DNA of 33,214 nt from an uncultured Clostridia bacterium (GCA_948919095.1 CAQYCU010000011.1:1-33214), one strand, 5' to 3'. Positions 23,305 to 31,864 are shown, counted from the first letter of the stretch. The notes: a model not told the origin generated them from the letters alone. A program made the numbers and translations.

Positions 23305-24927
23305 AGTGTTATTAATACTTGCAGGTGTCTCACTTACTTCAATTTTTAGTGACAAGGGAATATTTAGTAGAGCTGAAAATGCAGGAGAAAAATACAACGA
23401 AGCCAAGGCAAGAGAAGTATTAGAAACAGTATTATTAGCAGATGGGCAAATGGAAAAACACACAAATCCAAAATATAACCAAGATGACTTTTTAGATGAA
23501 TTAATAAAAAGTGAAATACCAGGATCAGACGTAAAAGGTGATGTAGCTATAATAGGTGAATATGCATATGAGCTAGACAGAAGTGTGCCAAAGATAGGCC
23601 GTTATCTAGGAAAGGCAGACGATCTCATATTTCCAACAGTTACTGCAACAACTCCAGTATTAGCACCAGATTACAGAACAGCAAGCTTTACAGTAACAGC
23701 ATTAGAAGAAAAGAACGGAATAAACAAAATAGAGATATGGCTTTCAGGAGAGAAAATAGAAACACTGACAAAAACATATAACAATGTAAAAACAAAAATA
23801 ACAGAGCTATTTACAGTAAATAGAAATGGAAAATATACAATAAAAGCATACGGGAATTTAATGGCAAGTACGACTGTAGAAGTAACAGATATAGTACCAG
23901 CAGTAGAATTCTCATCAAATGGAAGCACAGAATGGAAGAAGAGTCACTCAACAAAAATAATAGTAAAAGAAACAGGAGAAAGAGTGACAAGCTTAAAGTA
24001 TAAATGGACAACAAGTGGTGCTAATCCACCAGCAGAAACAGAATTCATGGAAACTTGTCCAACAGATAACATAGTAACAGGCAAAGACTATAATGGAACA
24101 TATTATTTATGGATATTACTAACAACAAAAACAGGAAAAACAAATATATGCGGAAGTGAAGGATTTAATTTTGATAATGAAGGACCAACAATAGAAGCAT
24201 TTACAGGGACAGGATATTCAGCAACAGGAATAACAATAAGTTTAACAGTTAAGGATTTAGGTTTTGGAATAGGAAAAATTGAATTTTATGTTGATGATGA
24301 ATTGAAAGATACTCAAGAATTTGAAGAAAATAGAGAAAATATAAATAGTAGCAAAACGATAAATGACTTGAGTACAGGGACACATTTATGTAAGATTATA
24401 GTGTATGATTTAGGCGGAAACTATAGTAGTAAAAGTTTACAAACAGGAACAAAGCTATATACCTGGACTAAGTGGTCAGCTATTGGCACAACTACATATT
24501 CTGAAGAAGTGTCTGATGAATTTATGGTTACTCTATCGTGTAGTACGAAATTTGGGCACAGTTTTGCGGGAAGAAGGTTTGACTCAGTGAATGGGTGCTT
24601 TAAGGGCGCACGGATCCATGAACTACACAATGTATGCAAACGTGAGTAGGTATGTTCGGGTCGACATATTGGGGCTGGAAATGCGTAGACATGATATGGG
24701 ATGCGGCTAGTAGGTATTGTTCTCGTGAAGTTTGTGTATTAGTTAGAATGGGCGATGGAAATGATAGGAGTGCTAATGCTTATTTCGTTAAGCACTCAGC
24801 CAAGGGAGAAACTATATATAGCAAAGGTAATGAAAATAAGGGCGAAGTCACTTCAGCAAATAGCAACTCATATCCTACTAATGGATATGAAGATGGAATT
24901 TGGTATGTCTATAAAGGAGAATACTAA
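23294..24927 (+). CDS. Pilin-like cassette 1: leaderless, with two CGG +1 frameshifts
   Basis: The frame encodes the hydrophobic helix of a prepilin (ALFVTLIVLLILAGVSL), a segment GIFSRAENAGEKYNEAKAREVLETVLLADGQ, then Ig/FN3-like domains (FNFDNEGPTIEAFTGTG) and a variable tail. The leader MxxKGITLI, start codon and ribosome site are missing; GTG 23294 is only the first formal start. In-frame CGG codons occur at 24611 and, after the first shift, at 24657. Skipping each C yields FKGAGSMNYT and SRYVGSTYWGWK, then the tail to 24927 (543 residues). The restored tail aligns with cassette 2 (F-S--G-F-G-G near the first site, and SYPTNGYEDGIWYV against EYPENGYKDGYYYV), supporting the shifts. The tail is more GC-rich than the front. 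Probably a silent or recombining surface-protein cassette. Confidence 0.65.
24611..24614 (+). other. CGG +1 frameshift site 2 (CGGA)
   Basis: GGC GCA CGG ATC becomes GGC GCA (C) GGA TCC. Without the shift the frame stops at 24647-24649. Confidence 0.7.
24657..24660 (+). other. CGG +1 frameshift site 3 (CGGG)
   Basis: In the frame set by site 2, TAT GTT CGG GTC becomes TAT GTT (C) GGG TCG ACA TAT TGG, joining the long C-terminal frame. Without the second shift the frame stops at about 24708. Confidence 0.7.
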
Positions 24928-24960
24928 ATTTTACAAACATAAAATTAAACGAGGGAAATT

Positions 24961-26688
24961 ATGAAACAAAAAACAAAACTAAAATTTAATCTAATAATAA
25001 TATTAATGATAACATTATTTGCAATAGCAACAATACCAAAAACACTACAAGAAGACACATATTACATGATAAAAGTAGGAGAATATATAAGTGCAAATGG
25101 AATGCAAGTAATACAAGAAAGAATCGAGCCATTCAGTTGGCTCGATGGAATGAAATATACATATCCACATTGGTTATTAGATATAATATTTTACTTAATA
25201 TATAATGCATTTGACTTCTTAGGAATATATATCTTTGTGCTTATAATTGGAATATTAACATATATGCTAATATATTATACAAACATAAAAGTAGGAAAAA
25301 ATAATATTCTATCATCAATAATAACAATAGCTAGTATATATTTGATGCAAGGATTTATAACAGCAAGAGCACAAATAATAACATATATATGCTGTATATT
25401 AACAGTATTATTTATAGAAAGATTTTTAGAAACAAGAAAAAAGCGATACTTGGTAGGACTATTTCTAGTACCAATACTGCTAGCAAACTGTCATGCAGCC
25501 CTATTTCCAATATACTTTGTAATATATCTGCCATATATAGGAGAATATATAATTTCATATTTAACCAAAGAAGAAAGATATAAAATAAAAATAAAACTAA
25601 AAGAAAAGACTATAAAAATATCAAATAAAAAAATAGAAAAAAAGAAAACAACTAACAAAGAAACTAAAAACGCAAACAAAATTAACAACGAAAAATTAAC
25701 ACTAAAAATAAAAAGACAAGAAGAAAAACTAAAAAAGAAAAATCAAAAGCTAAAAGAATTACAAAGTAAACTACAAACAATAAAAAATGAAGAAAAAACA
25801 AAACAAAGAAAAATAGTTATTAAAAGAGAAGAAAATATGAAGTGGCTACTAATAATATTCATAATATGTATATTCACAGGACTACTAACACCACTAAAAG
25901 ACATACCGTACACATATATGATAAAATCAATAAAAGGCAACACAATGAACTTTATATCAGAACACCAAGCAGTAGACTTAATACATACAATACCAACATT
26001 AGCAATAATGTTAATAACAGTTACACTATTATTCTCAAACAAAATAAAAATACGTTTGCAAGATGTATTCATGCTACTAGGAATGACAATATTAGCACTA
26101 ATATCATATAAACAATTTCCAATATTCTTAATATGTACAATGACAATAATAAACAAATTATCAGTACAAGTAATACCAAACAAAATAAAAGAAAAAACGA
26201 CAAAACTAATAGACAAGCTATTATCAATAAAAGGCATGATATATATAACATTAATAACAGTAGCAATTTCATTATGGCAATATAAAAAAATAGCAGTACA
26301 AAACTTTGTAGACAGCAATGAATACCCAGTACAAGCAACAAAATGGTTAAAAGACAATTACAAAATAGACAAAACAAAAATGAAATTATTCAATGACTTT
26401 AACTATGGAAGTTACTTATTATTCAATAATATTCCAGTATTTATAGATGGTAGAGCAGATGCATATGATCCAGTATTTAATGAAAGAGAAGAAGATAGCT
26501 TTTTAGACTATATGCAAACATCATCACTTCAAGTATGGTATGAGGACACATTTAAGAAATATGAAATAACACATATCATAACCAAAACAAACTCAAACTT
26601 TAATATATTTTTGCAAAGAAATATACAATATAACAAACTATATGATGATGGAACATTTACAATTTATGAAAGATTAGAGGATATGTAG
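24961..26688 (+). CDS. Multi-pass membrane protein, GT-C glycosyltransferase-like
   Basis: A 575-residue membrane protein with about 10 or more helices. The N-terminal part (EDTYYMIKVGEYISANGM, RIEPFSWLDGMKYTYPHWLLDIIFYLIY) matches a family whose members read DLWWHLATGRWI and PFSWTAPGRPWVNHEWL, GT-C-like with acidic residues in the first loop. The C-terminal soluble part (PVQATKWLKDNYKIDKTKMKLFNDFNYGSYLLFNNIPVFIDGRADAYDP) also fits that family. Unusual is a ~90-residue, lysine/glutamate-rich insert (about residues 203-290) between helices, predicted to be coiled coil. GAGGG precedes the ATG and the gene begins 33 bases after pilin-like cassette 1. Glycosylation of surface proteins is a reasonable but unproven role. 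Confidence 0.7.
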   Translation: MKQKTKLKFNLIIILMITLFAIATIPKTLQEDTYYMIKVGEYISANGMQVIQERIEPFSWLDGMKYTYPHWLLDIIFYLIYNAFDFLGIYIFVLIIGILTYMLIYYTNIKVGKNNILSSIITIASIYLMQGFITARAQIITYICCILTVLFIERFLETRKKRYLVGLFLVPILLANCHAALFPIYFVIYLPYIGEYIISYLTKEERYKIKIKLKEKTIKISNKKIEKKKTTNKETKNANKINNEKLTLKIKRQEEKLKKKNQKLKELQSKLQTIKNEEKTKQRKIVIKREENMKWLLIIFIICIFTGLLTPLKDIPYTYMIKSIKGNTMNFISEHQAVDLIHTIPTLAIMLITVTLLFSNKIKIRLQDVFMLLGMTILALISYKQFPIFLICTMTIINKLSVQVIPNKIKEKTTKLIDKLLSIKGMIYITLITVAISLWQYKKIAVQNFVDSNEYPVQATKWLKDNYKIDKTKMKLFNDFNYGSYLLFNNIPVFIDGRADAYDPVFNEREEDSFLDYMQTSSLQVWYEDTFKKYEITHIITKTNSNFNIFLQRNIQYNKLYDDGTFTIYERLEDM

Positions 26689-26750
26689 TAAAGTGTCGAA
26701 AAATGTCAACATAAACATTCAAAAAATAAAGGTAAATGAGGAAATGTAAT

Positions 26751-27140
26751 ATGAGCAAAAAAACAATAATCATAACAATCACAAAAGCAGTAGCAGAGCT
26801 AGCGGGAATAATATTATTAGTTGGATTAATAATATATTTGATAAAATCAGAAAATGGAATACTAGCAAAAATAAGTGAGGGAACAGCGCAAGAAAAGCTA
26901 GATACAGCAATAAAAACATTTTCATCAACAGATGGAATGCAATTAAAAACAGCACTAGAAACAATAGAGGGGCTAGATTATTTACAAATAAATAATGAAA
27001 CAGGCGAATACAATATAAAAATAGATGGACAAGACTTTCTAGTGGTAAGCAGAGAAATAATTCCAGAAGAAGAGCAGGAAAACCAAGAAAATAAAAACGA
27101 AACAATAATAGAAGTGAAAGAAAATAATGAAATGAATTAA
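26751..27140 (+). CDS. Small pilin-like membrane protein
   Basis: A 129-residue protein with one N-terminal hydrophobic helix (AVAELAGIILLVGLIIYLI) followed by KSENGILAKISEGTAQEKLDTAIKTF. This echoes the pilin-like cassettes (DKGIFSRAENAGEKYNEAKAREVLE) in the order helix, NGI, basic residue, A-EK, so it may be a minor pseudopilin-like component, although it lacks a clear GITLI leader. A short domain (LKTALETIEGLDYLQINNETGEYNIKIDGQDFLVV) and an acidic, Asn/Glu-rich tail follow. An in-frame ATG at 26736 exists; ATG 26751 has GAGG nine bases upstream and is preferred. Confidence 0.6.
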   Translation: MSKKTIIITITKAVAELAGIILLVGLIIYLIKSENGILAKISEGTAQEKLDTAIKTFSSTDGMQLKTALETIEGLDYLQINNETGEYNIKIDGQDFLVVSREIIPEEEQENQENKNETIIEVKENNEMN

Positions 27141-27166
27141 AATTATTAAAAGTCAATAAAGCGTGA

Positions 27167-27208
27167 AAAAAGTAGAAACATTTAAAATCACTGTTTCTAC
27201 TTTTTACT
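27167..27208. terminator. Perfect 14-bp bidirectional terminator
   Basis: AAAAAGTAGAAACA (27167-27180) pairs exactly with TGTTTCTACTTTTT (27192-27205), separating the GT-C/pilin-like genes from comM. Confidence 0.9.
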
Positions 27209-27292
27209 TAATTTAAGAAATTCGATTTAATATTACAGAAAACGACAATGAAAAATCCGCATAAAATGACAGCATTTGACGAACGATTTTTG

Positions 27293-27321
27293 TTGACATT
27301 CAAAGAAAATGATAATATAAT
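27293..27321 (+). promoter_or_regulatory. Consensus promoter of comM
   Basis: TTGACA at 27293-27298, 17-bp spacer, TATAAT at 27316-27321: a perfect sigma-A consensus. It drives a gene that needs three CGG shifts, which argues against simple decay. Confidence 0.85.
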
Positions 27322-27367
27322 GATACCAAAATATGACAAGCAAAAACTAAAAAAAGGAGAACTTAAA

Positions 27368-28894
27368 TTGTTATCAATTATAAAGAGTATAGAACTAGAT
27401 GGATTAGATGGTTATGTTGTAAATGTACAAGTCGATGTATCAGCAGGAATGCCAGAATGGACAATAGTAGGACTTCCTGATACGAGTATAAAAGAATCCA
27501 AAGAAAGAGTAAGAACAGCATTAAAAAACTCTCAATTTGAAACATTAAGTAGAAAAATTGTAATAAATTTGGCTCCTGCCAACATTAGAAAAGAAGGTTC
27601 ATTTCTTGATTTGCCAATAGCAATAGGAATTTTATCAAGTTTAGGGAAAATACAAAAAGTTGACATTAGTGATATGGCATTTATAGGAGAACTTTCATTG
27701 AATGGAAAAATAAATCCAGTAAATGGAATACTTCCAATATGTATTGAAGCGAAGAAAATAGGCATAAAAAGATTGATAATACCATATGAAAATTTAAAAG
27801 AAGCATCAATAGTTAAAGATATTATAATAAAAGGAGCAAAGAATTTATTAGAAGTTGTAAATTTTTTAAATGAAGGAGAAGATTTACATAGAATACAAGA
27901 ACCATATAATAATTTAATTAATACAATTTATATAGAAGATTTGGACTTTTCAGACGTAAAAGGACAAGAAAATGTAAAAAGAGCGGTAGAAGTTGCAGCA
28001 GCTGGTCGGGCATAACCTGCTTATGAGCGGAAATCCACGGAAGTGGTAAGACAATGATTGCTAAAAGAATACCAACAATTCTACCAGAATTAAGTTTTGA
28101 AGAAACATTAGAAGTTACGAAAATTCATAGTATTGCAGGAACTTTAGACAAAACAAATCCAATAATTGTACAAAGACCTTTTAGAAGTCCTCATCATAAT
28201 ATTACAAAAGTTTCTTTAATTCGGTGGAGGACGTATTCCAAAACCAGGCGAAATTAGTTTAGCACATTTAGGAGTATTATTCTTAGATGAATTACCAGAG
28301 TTTAATAAAGAAATATTAGAACTTTTAAGAATTCCATTAGAAGATGGAAAGATAACAATTAGTAGAATAAATTCAAGTATTTTATATCCAAGCCAATTTA
28401 TGTTAGTGGCATCAATGAATCCATGTCCTTGTGGATATTATGGCTCAAATATACATGAATGTACATGCAGTCCACAAGCAATATCAAGATATATGAATAA
28501 AGTAAGTGGTCCATTAATAGACAGAATTGATATTCAAATCCAAGTTCAAAATTTAAAGTATGAAAAATTACAAAACAATAATTCAGAAACTTCAAATCAA
28601 ATTAGAAAAAGAGTAACTCAAGCACGATTAATTCAACTTAATAGATACAAAAATGAAAGTATATTTTTTAATTCAGCATTAACTCCAAAATTAATAGAAA
28701 GATATTGTAAAATTGATAATGAAAGTAAGAAAATATTAGAAATTGCTTTTAATAAGCTAGGACTGAGTGCTAGAGCACATAGTAGAATACTTAAAGTAGC
28801 ACGAACAATAGCTGATTTAGAAAAAAAGAAAAATATAGAAAAGACACATGTTATAGAAGCAATTAGCTATAGAAGTTTAGATAGAAGAAACTAA
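27368..28894 (+). CDS. comM: ComM/YifB-family AAA+ ATPase, read through three CGG +1 frameshifts
   Basis: ComM is a hexameric helicase that promotes branch migration during natural transformation. The start is TTG 27368 with AAAGGAG eight bases upstream. The N-terminal Lon-like domain is clear (VSAGMPEWTIVGLPDTSIKES, NLAPANIRKEG). In-frame CGG codons occur at 28007, 28038 and 28222. Skipping the C of each gives AAAGGHNLLMSGNPGSGKTMIAKRIP (Walker A) and SLIGGGRIPKPGEISLAHLG, then Walker B LFLDELPEF, MNPCPCGYYG and the C-terminal domain (LSARAHSRILKVARTIADL). The rebuilt protein is 507 residues, the usual family length. Each of the three shifts restores a glycine conserved in ComM. Except at these sites no residue is damaged, and the promoter is perfect. 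Sequence error is the alternative. Confidence 0.85.
28007..28010 (+). other. CGG +1 frameshift site 4 (CGGG)
   Basis: GCT GGT CGG GCA TAA becomes GCT GGT (C) GGG CAT AAC CTG, restoring the ComM motif GGHNLL. Without the shift a stop follows after one codon. Confidence 0.85.
28038..28041 (+). other. CGG +1 frameshift site 5 (CGGA), inside Walker A
   Basis: AAT CCA CGG AAG TGG TAA becomes AAT CCA (C) GGA AGT GGT AAG ACA, restoring GNPGSGKT. It lies only 31 bases after site 4. Confidence 0.85.
28222..28225 (+). other. CGG +1 frameshift site 6 (CGGT)
   Basis: TTA ATT CGG TGG AGG becomes TTA ATT (C) GGT GGA GGA CGT ATT CCA, restoring the conserved IGGGRIP loop of ComM. Confidence 0.85.
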
Positions 28895-28971
28895 AATAAA
28901 ACCAATAAATTTTAGACTGTAATAAAAATAAACTTAGTTAAATTATTTTTTAAAGAATAGAAAGGAAAGTT

Positions 28972-29835
28972 GTGAAAGATAGTATAGAAATAATAAAAGA
29001 TACAGATGAAAAATATCCTAGAAGATTAAAAGAAATAAAAGGATGTCCTAAGAAGTTATATGTTAAAGGAAATAGTTCATTACTCGATAATCCATCAATA
29101 GCTATAGTTGGTTCACGTGATATTGATCAATATGGATATGAACAATCAAAAAGGTTTTCAGGCTTTTTATCTGAGCAAGGTTTAACAGTTATTAGCGGAC
29201 TTGCAAGAGGAGTAGATACAGTAGCACATGAATATTCAAAAAATAAAAAAGGAAAAACTATTGCAGTACTAGCATCAGGGTTTAACCATATTTATCCAGA
29301 AGAAAATAAAAGACTATATAATGAAATACTAGAAGAAGGTGGATGTGTTATAAGTGAGTGGGAAGAGAATACACCAGTAGATATGAGCAGGTTTCCAAAA
29401 AGAAATAGAATAATTAGTGGACTTAGTGTTGCAACACTTGTAGTTGAAGCAAAATATAAAAGTGGTAGTACAATAACTGCAAGATACTCTATGAAACAAC
29501 AAAAACCAGTTTTCTGTATTCCAGGAAATATTGATAAAGTTAGAAGTGGGGGGACTAATAAATTAATTTCGGAAGGAGCGTATTTGGTAGTATCACCATC
29601 TGATATTTTAGAAGTATTAGAATATGAAGGTTATAATTTTACAAAAGAACATAAAGTAAAAAACGAGTATATGGAAGTATATAAAAATATGGGAACAATA
29701 CCAATAACTTCAAATGAAATAGCAAGAATAACTAATAAAAAAATAAATGAAGTTAATGAAATTTTATTCATGCTTGAAGTTGATAATTTTATAAAGAACA
29801 TAGGAGCTGGCAAGTATGTAATAAACGAAAGGTAG
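28972..29835 (+). CDS. dprA: DNA processing protein DprA
   Basis: A 287-residue DprA/Smf protein, which binds incoming single-stranded DNA and loads RecA during natural transformation. The Rossmann-like core is complete: IAIVGSRDIDQYGYEQ, TVISGLARGVDTVAHEYS, IAVLASGFNHIYPEENKRLY, GGCVISEW, FPKRNRIISGLSVATLVVEA and GSTITARYSMKQQKPVFCIPG. A C-terminal winged-helix domain follows (TSNEIARITNKKINEVNEILFMLEVDNFI). The N-terminal SAM domain of some homologues is absent. The start is GTG with AAAGGA five bases upstream. It sits 77 bases after comM and 10 bases before yraN, the common comM-dprA-yraN neighbourhood. Confidence 0.96.
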   Translation: MKDSIEIIKDTDEKYPRRLKEIKGCPKKLYVKGNSSLLDNPSIAIVGSRDIDQYGYEQSKRFSGFLSEQGLTVISGLARGVDTVAHEYSKNKKGKTIAVLASGFNHIYPEENKRLYNEILEEGGCVISEWEENTPVDMSRFPKRNRIISGLSVATLVVEAKYKSGSTITARYSMKQQKPVFCIPGNIDKVRSGGTNKLISEGAYLVVSPSDILEVLEYEGYNFTKEHKVKNEYMEVYKNMGTIPITSNEIARITNKKINEVNEILFMLEVDNFIKNIGAGKYVINER

Positions 29836-29845
29836 GTATATAATT

Positions 29846-30214
29846 ATGTATAAAAATCATGATGTTGGAAAAGAAGGAGAAAGTGTTGCAAGAAGATACT
29901 TAGAAAGTAGTAACTATAAAGTAATAGAAAAGAATTTTAGATGCCAAAAAGGCGAAATTGATATAATAGCAGAAGATATGAAAACAAATGAATATTGTTT
30001 TATTGAAGTAAAAACAAGAAGTAATAAAGAGTTTGGAAGACCAGCAGTAGCAGTTGATAAAGCAAAACAAAGAAAAATTACTATGACAACTAGATTATAT
30101 GTGTTAAAAAATAAACTTCAAAATAGTTTAATTAGATTTGATGTAATAGAAGTATATAAAAAAGATAAGTTTTATATTAATCATTTAAAAAACTGTGAAT
30201 TTAAAAACAACTAG
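29846..30214 (+). CDS. yraN: YraN/UPF0102 endonuclease-like protein
   Basis: A 122-residue protein of the UPF0102 family with a restriction-endonuclease-like fold. It starts HDVGKEGESVARRYLES, then FRCQKGEIDIIAEDM (GEID acidic motif) and CFIEVKTRSNKEFG (E-x-K), which together form a PD-(D/E)XK-type site; VAVDKAKQRKITMTTRLYV follows. The cellular role is unsettled; it is often next to dprA. A GGTAGG-like site lies upstream and dprA ends 10 bases before. The stop is 11 bases before the boundary of pilin-like cassette 2. Confidence 0.93.
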   Translation: MYKNHDVGKEGESVARRYLESSNYKVIEKNFRCQKGEIDIIAEDMKTNEYCFIEVKTRSNKEFGRPAVAVDKAKQRKITMTTRLYVLKNKLQNSLIRFDVIEVYKKDKFYINHLKNCEFKNN

Positions 30215-30225
30215 AATAAATATTA

Positions 30226-30245
30226 GCATTATTTGTGACCCTAAT
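30226..30245 (+). repeat. 20-nt boundary repeat of pilin-like cassette 2
   Basis: Identical to 23285-23304. An in-frame stop lies nine bases upstream (30217-30219) and there is no ribosome site, so this cassette also lacks a normal start. Confidence 0.75.
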
Positions 30246-31800
30246 TGTGCTTTTAATATTAGCAGGAATAACATTAAGTTCAGTACTTGGACAAGATGGA
30301 ATATTTAACAGAACAGAAACTGCAGGAGCAAAATACAACGAAGCAAAAGCAAGAGAAGTATTAGAAACAGTATTATTAGCAGATGGACAATATGAAAAAA
30401 ATATAAATCCAGAATATAATCAAGATGACTTTTTAGACAAATTAATAAAAAACGAAATACCAGGAACAGAAATAAAAGGAGATGTAGCAATAGTAGGAGA
30501 GTGGGCTTTTGAACTAGATAGAAGTGTACCAAAGATAGGTAGAGCTCTAGGAAAAGTAGACAAACTAGTATTTCCAACAGTAAATGCAACAGTAGATTTA
30601 GCAACTGACAAGAAAAATGCAACAATAAATATAACTGCAAAAGAAGAAACAAATGGAATAAATAAAATAGAAATATGGCTATTAGGAGAAAAAATAAAAG
30701 AATATACTTATGATAATGTAAAAACAGAAATAACAGTAAATCCACCATACATAGCGACACAAAATGGAAAGTACACAATAAAAGCATATGGAGATTTAAT
30801 GGCAAGTAAAATAGTAGAAGTTACAGACATAGTAGCATCAGTAACATTTGAACCAAATGGAAACAATGACTGGCAAAAATCACATTCGACAGTTGTGACA
30901 ATACAAGAAACAGCAGACAAAGTAGTAAAAGCCAAATATGTATGGTTACCAAGTGTAACAGAGCCAAATGACAATCAATTTACAGAAGAACAAACATTTA
31001 GAAGTGGAGATACAATAACAAAAAATGAAGTTACTGGAACACATTATTTATGGACAATGTTAGAAACACAAAGTGGAGAAAAAACAAAATGGAGAAGTGA
31101 AGCATTTTATTTTGATAATGAAGCACCTACAATAAGTTCATTTAAAGTAGAAGAAACAGGAATAGGATTGAGATTAAAGTTTACAGCACAAGATGAACAA
31201 TCAGGCTTGTCTAGTTATGAATTTTATATAGATGGTAATAAAGAAGGTAATGTTCAAGTAGAAAATATAAATACAATAGAAACATTTATTAATACATTTA
31301 ATGGCTTTGAAGGAGAAGGATATAATTGTGAAATTATAGTTAAAGACTTATGTGGAAATATAGCAAGAGCTGAAACAGAGAGTGCACCAAAAGAATATGA
31401 ATGGGAGAAATGGAATGCAACATTTACAAGATATAAGACAGTATCTACTTCTTTAGGACAAAGTACAATATCAGGTGGAAATATAAGTAATTGTTATGGA
31501 GATTATAAGTTTAATAGTAGTACAGGTACATTTAGTGGCGTTGGAACGGCTGGAACTCATTCAGGAGGGTCAGCATGGTATGTGGTTTCTTCTAGTTCAG
31601 TTACAGTATATGCATTTTCACATATGTCAGGGTCATCAAAGTATGTATATAATAGAACACGAATAACAAGTACTGGAGACCCAAGTAGTTGTAAAAAAGG
31701 AAGTACATCATATGGTATTGTAACTAGCAAAAATATAAATGAGTATCCAGAAAATGGGTATAAAGATGGGTATTATTATGTATTAATAAAAACAGAATAA
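30235..31800 (+). CDS. Pilin-like cassette 2: leaderless surface protein
   Basis: The frame is intact over 521 codons from a formal GTG start. It begins with the prepilin hydrophobic helix (ALFVTLIVLLILAGITL), then GIFNRTETAGAKYNEAKAREVLETVLLADGQ, a globular region shared with cassette 1 (GDVAIVGEWAFELDRSVPKIGRALGK), two or more Ig/FN3-like segments (FYFDNEAPTISSFKVEETG, YEFYIDGN, IIVKDLCGN) and a Ser/Gly/Thr-rich tail. There is no in-frame CGG. The leader MxxKGITLI with its cleavable glycine, a start codon with ribosome site and a promoter are all absent, just as in cassette 1. Either translation starts at GTG without a leader, or the copy is a silent donor. It is followed by a terminator. 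Confidence 0.7.
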   Translation: MTLIVLLILAGITLSSVLGQDGIFNRTETAGAKYNEAKAREVLETVLLADGQYEKNINPEYNQDDFLDKLIKNEIPGTEIKGDVAIVGEWAFELDRSVPKIGRALGKVDKLVFPTVNATVDLATDKKNATINITAKEETNGINKIEIWLLGEKIKEYTYDNVKTEITVNPPYIATQNGKYTIKAYGDLMASKIVEVTDIVASVTFEPNGNNDWQKSHSTVVTIQETADKVVKAKYVWLPSVTEPNDNQFTEEQTFRSGDTITKNEVTGTHYLWTMLETQSGEKTKWRSEAFYFDNEAPTISSFKVEETGIGLRLKFTAQDEQSGLSSYEFYIDGNKEGNVQVENINTIETFINTFNGFEGEGYNCEIIVKDLCGNIARAETESAPKEYEWEKWNATFTRYKTVSTSLGQSTISGGNISNCYGDYKFNSSTGTFSGVGTAGTHSGGSAWYVVSSSSVTVYAFSHMSGSSKYVYNRTRITSTGDPSSCKKGSTSYGIVTSKNINEYPENGYKDGYYYVLIKTE

Positions 31801-31816
31801 ATTTATACAAACGATT

Positions 31817-31864
31817 AAAACAAGTTCAAAAGTAATTTTAATTATTTTAGGACTTGTTTTATTA
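31817..31864 (+). terminator. Terminator after pilin-like cassette 2
   Basis: AAAACAAGTTC (31817-31827) pairs with GGACTTGTTTT (31850-31860) with one wobble, ending in T's. Confidence 0.75.

Noticed and set aside
25743..26357. A 204-codon open frame on the minus strand
   Set aside because: It lies opposite the GT-C-like gene, has no ribosome site and consists of hydrophobic residues forced by the complementary AT-rich codons.
27368..28894. comM as an ordinary pseudogene split into three pieces
   Set aside because: All breaks are the same event at in-frame CGG, full family length and motifs are kept, and promoter and ribosome site are perfect. Artefact remains possible and is listed as the test, but random decay does not fit.
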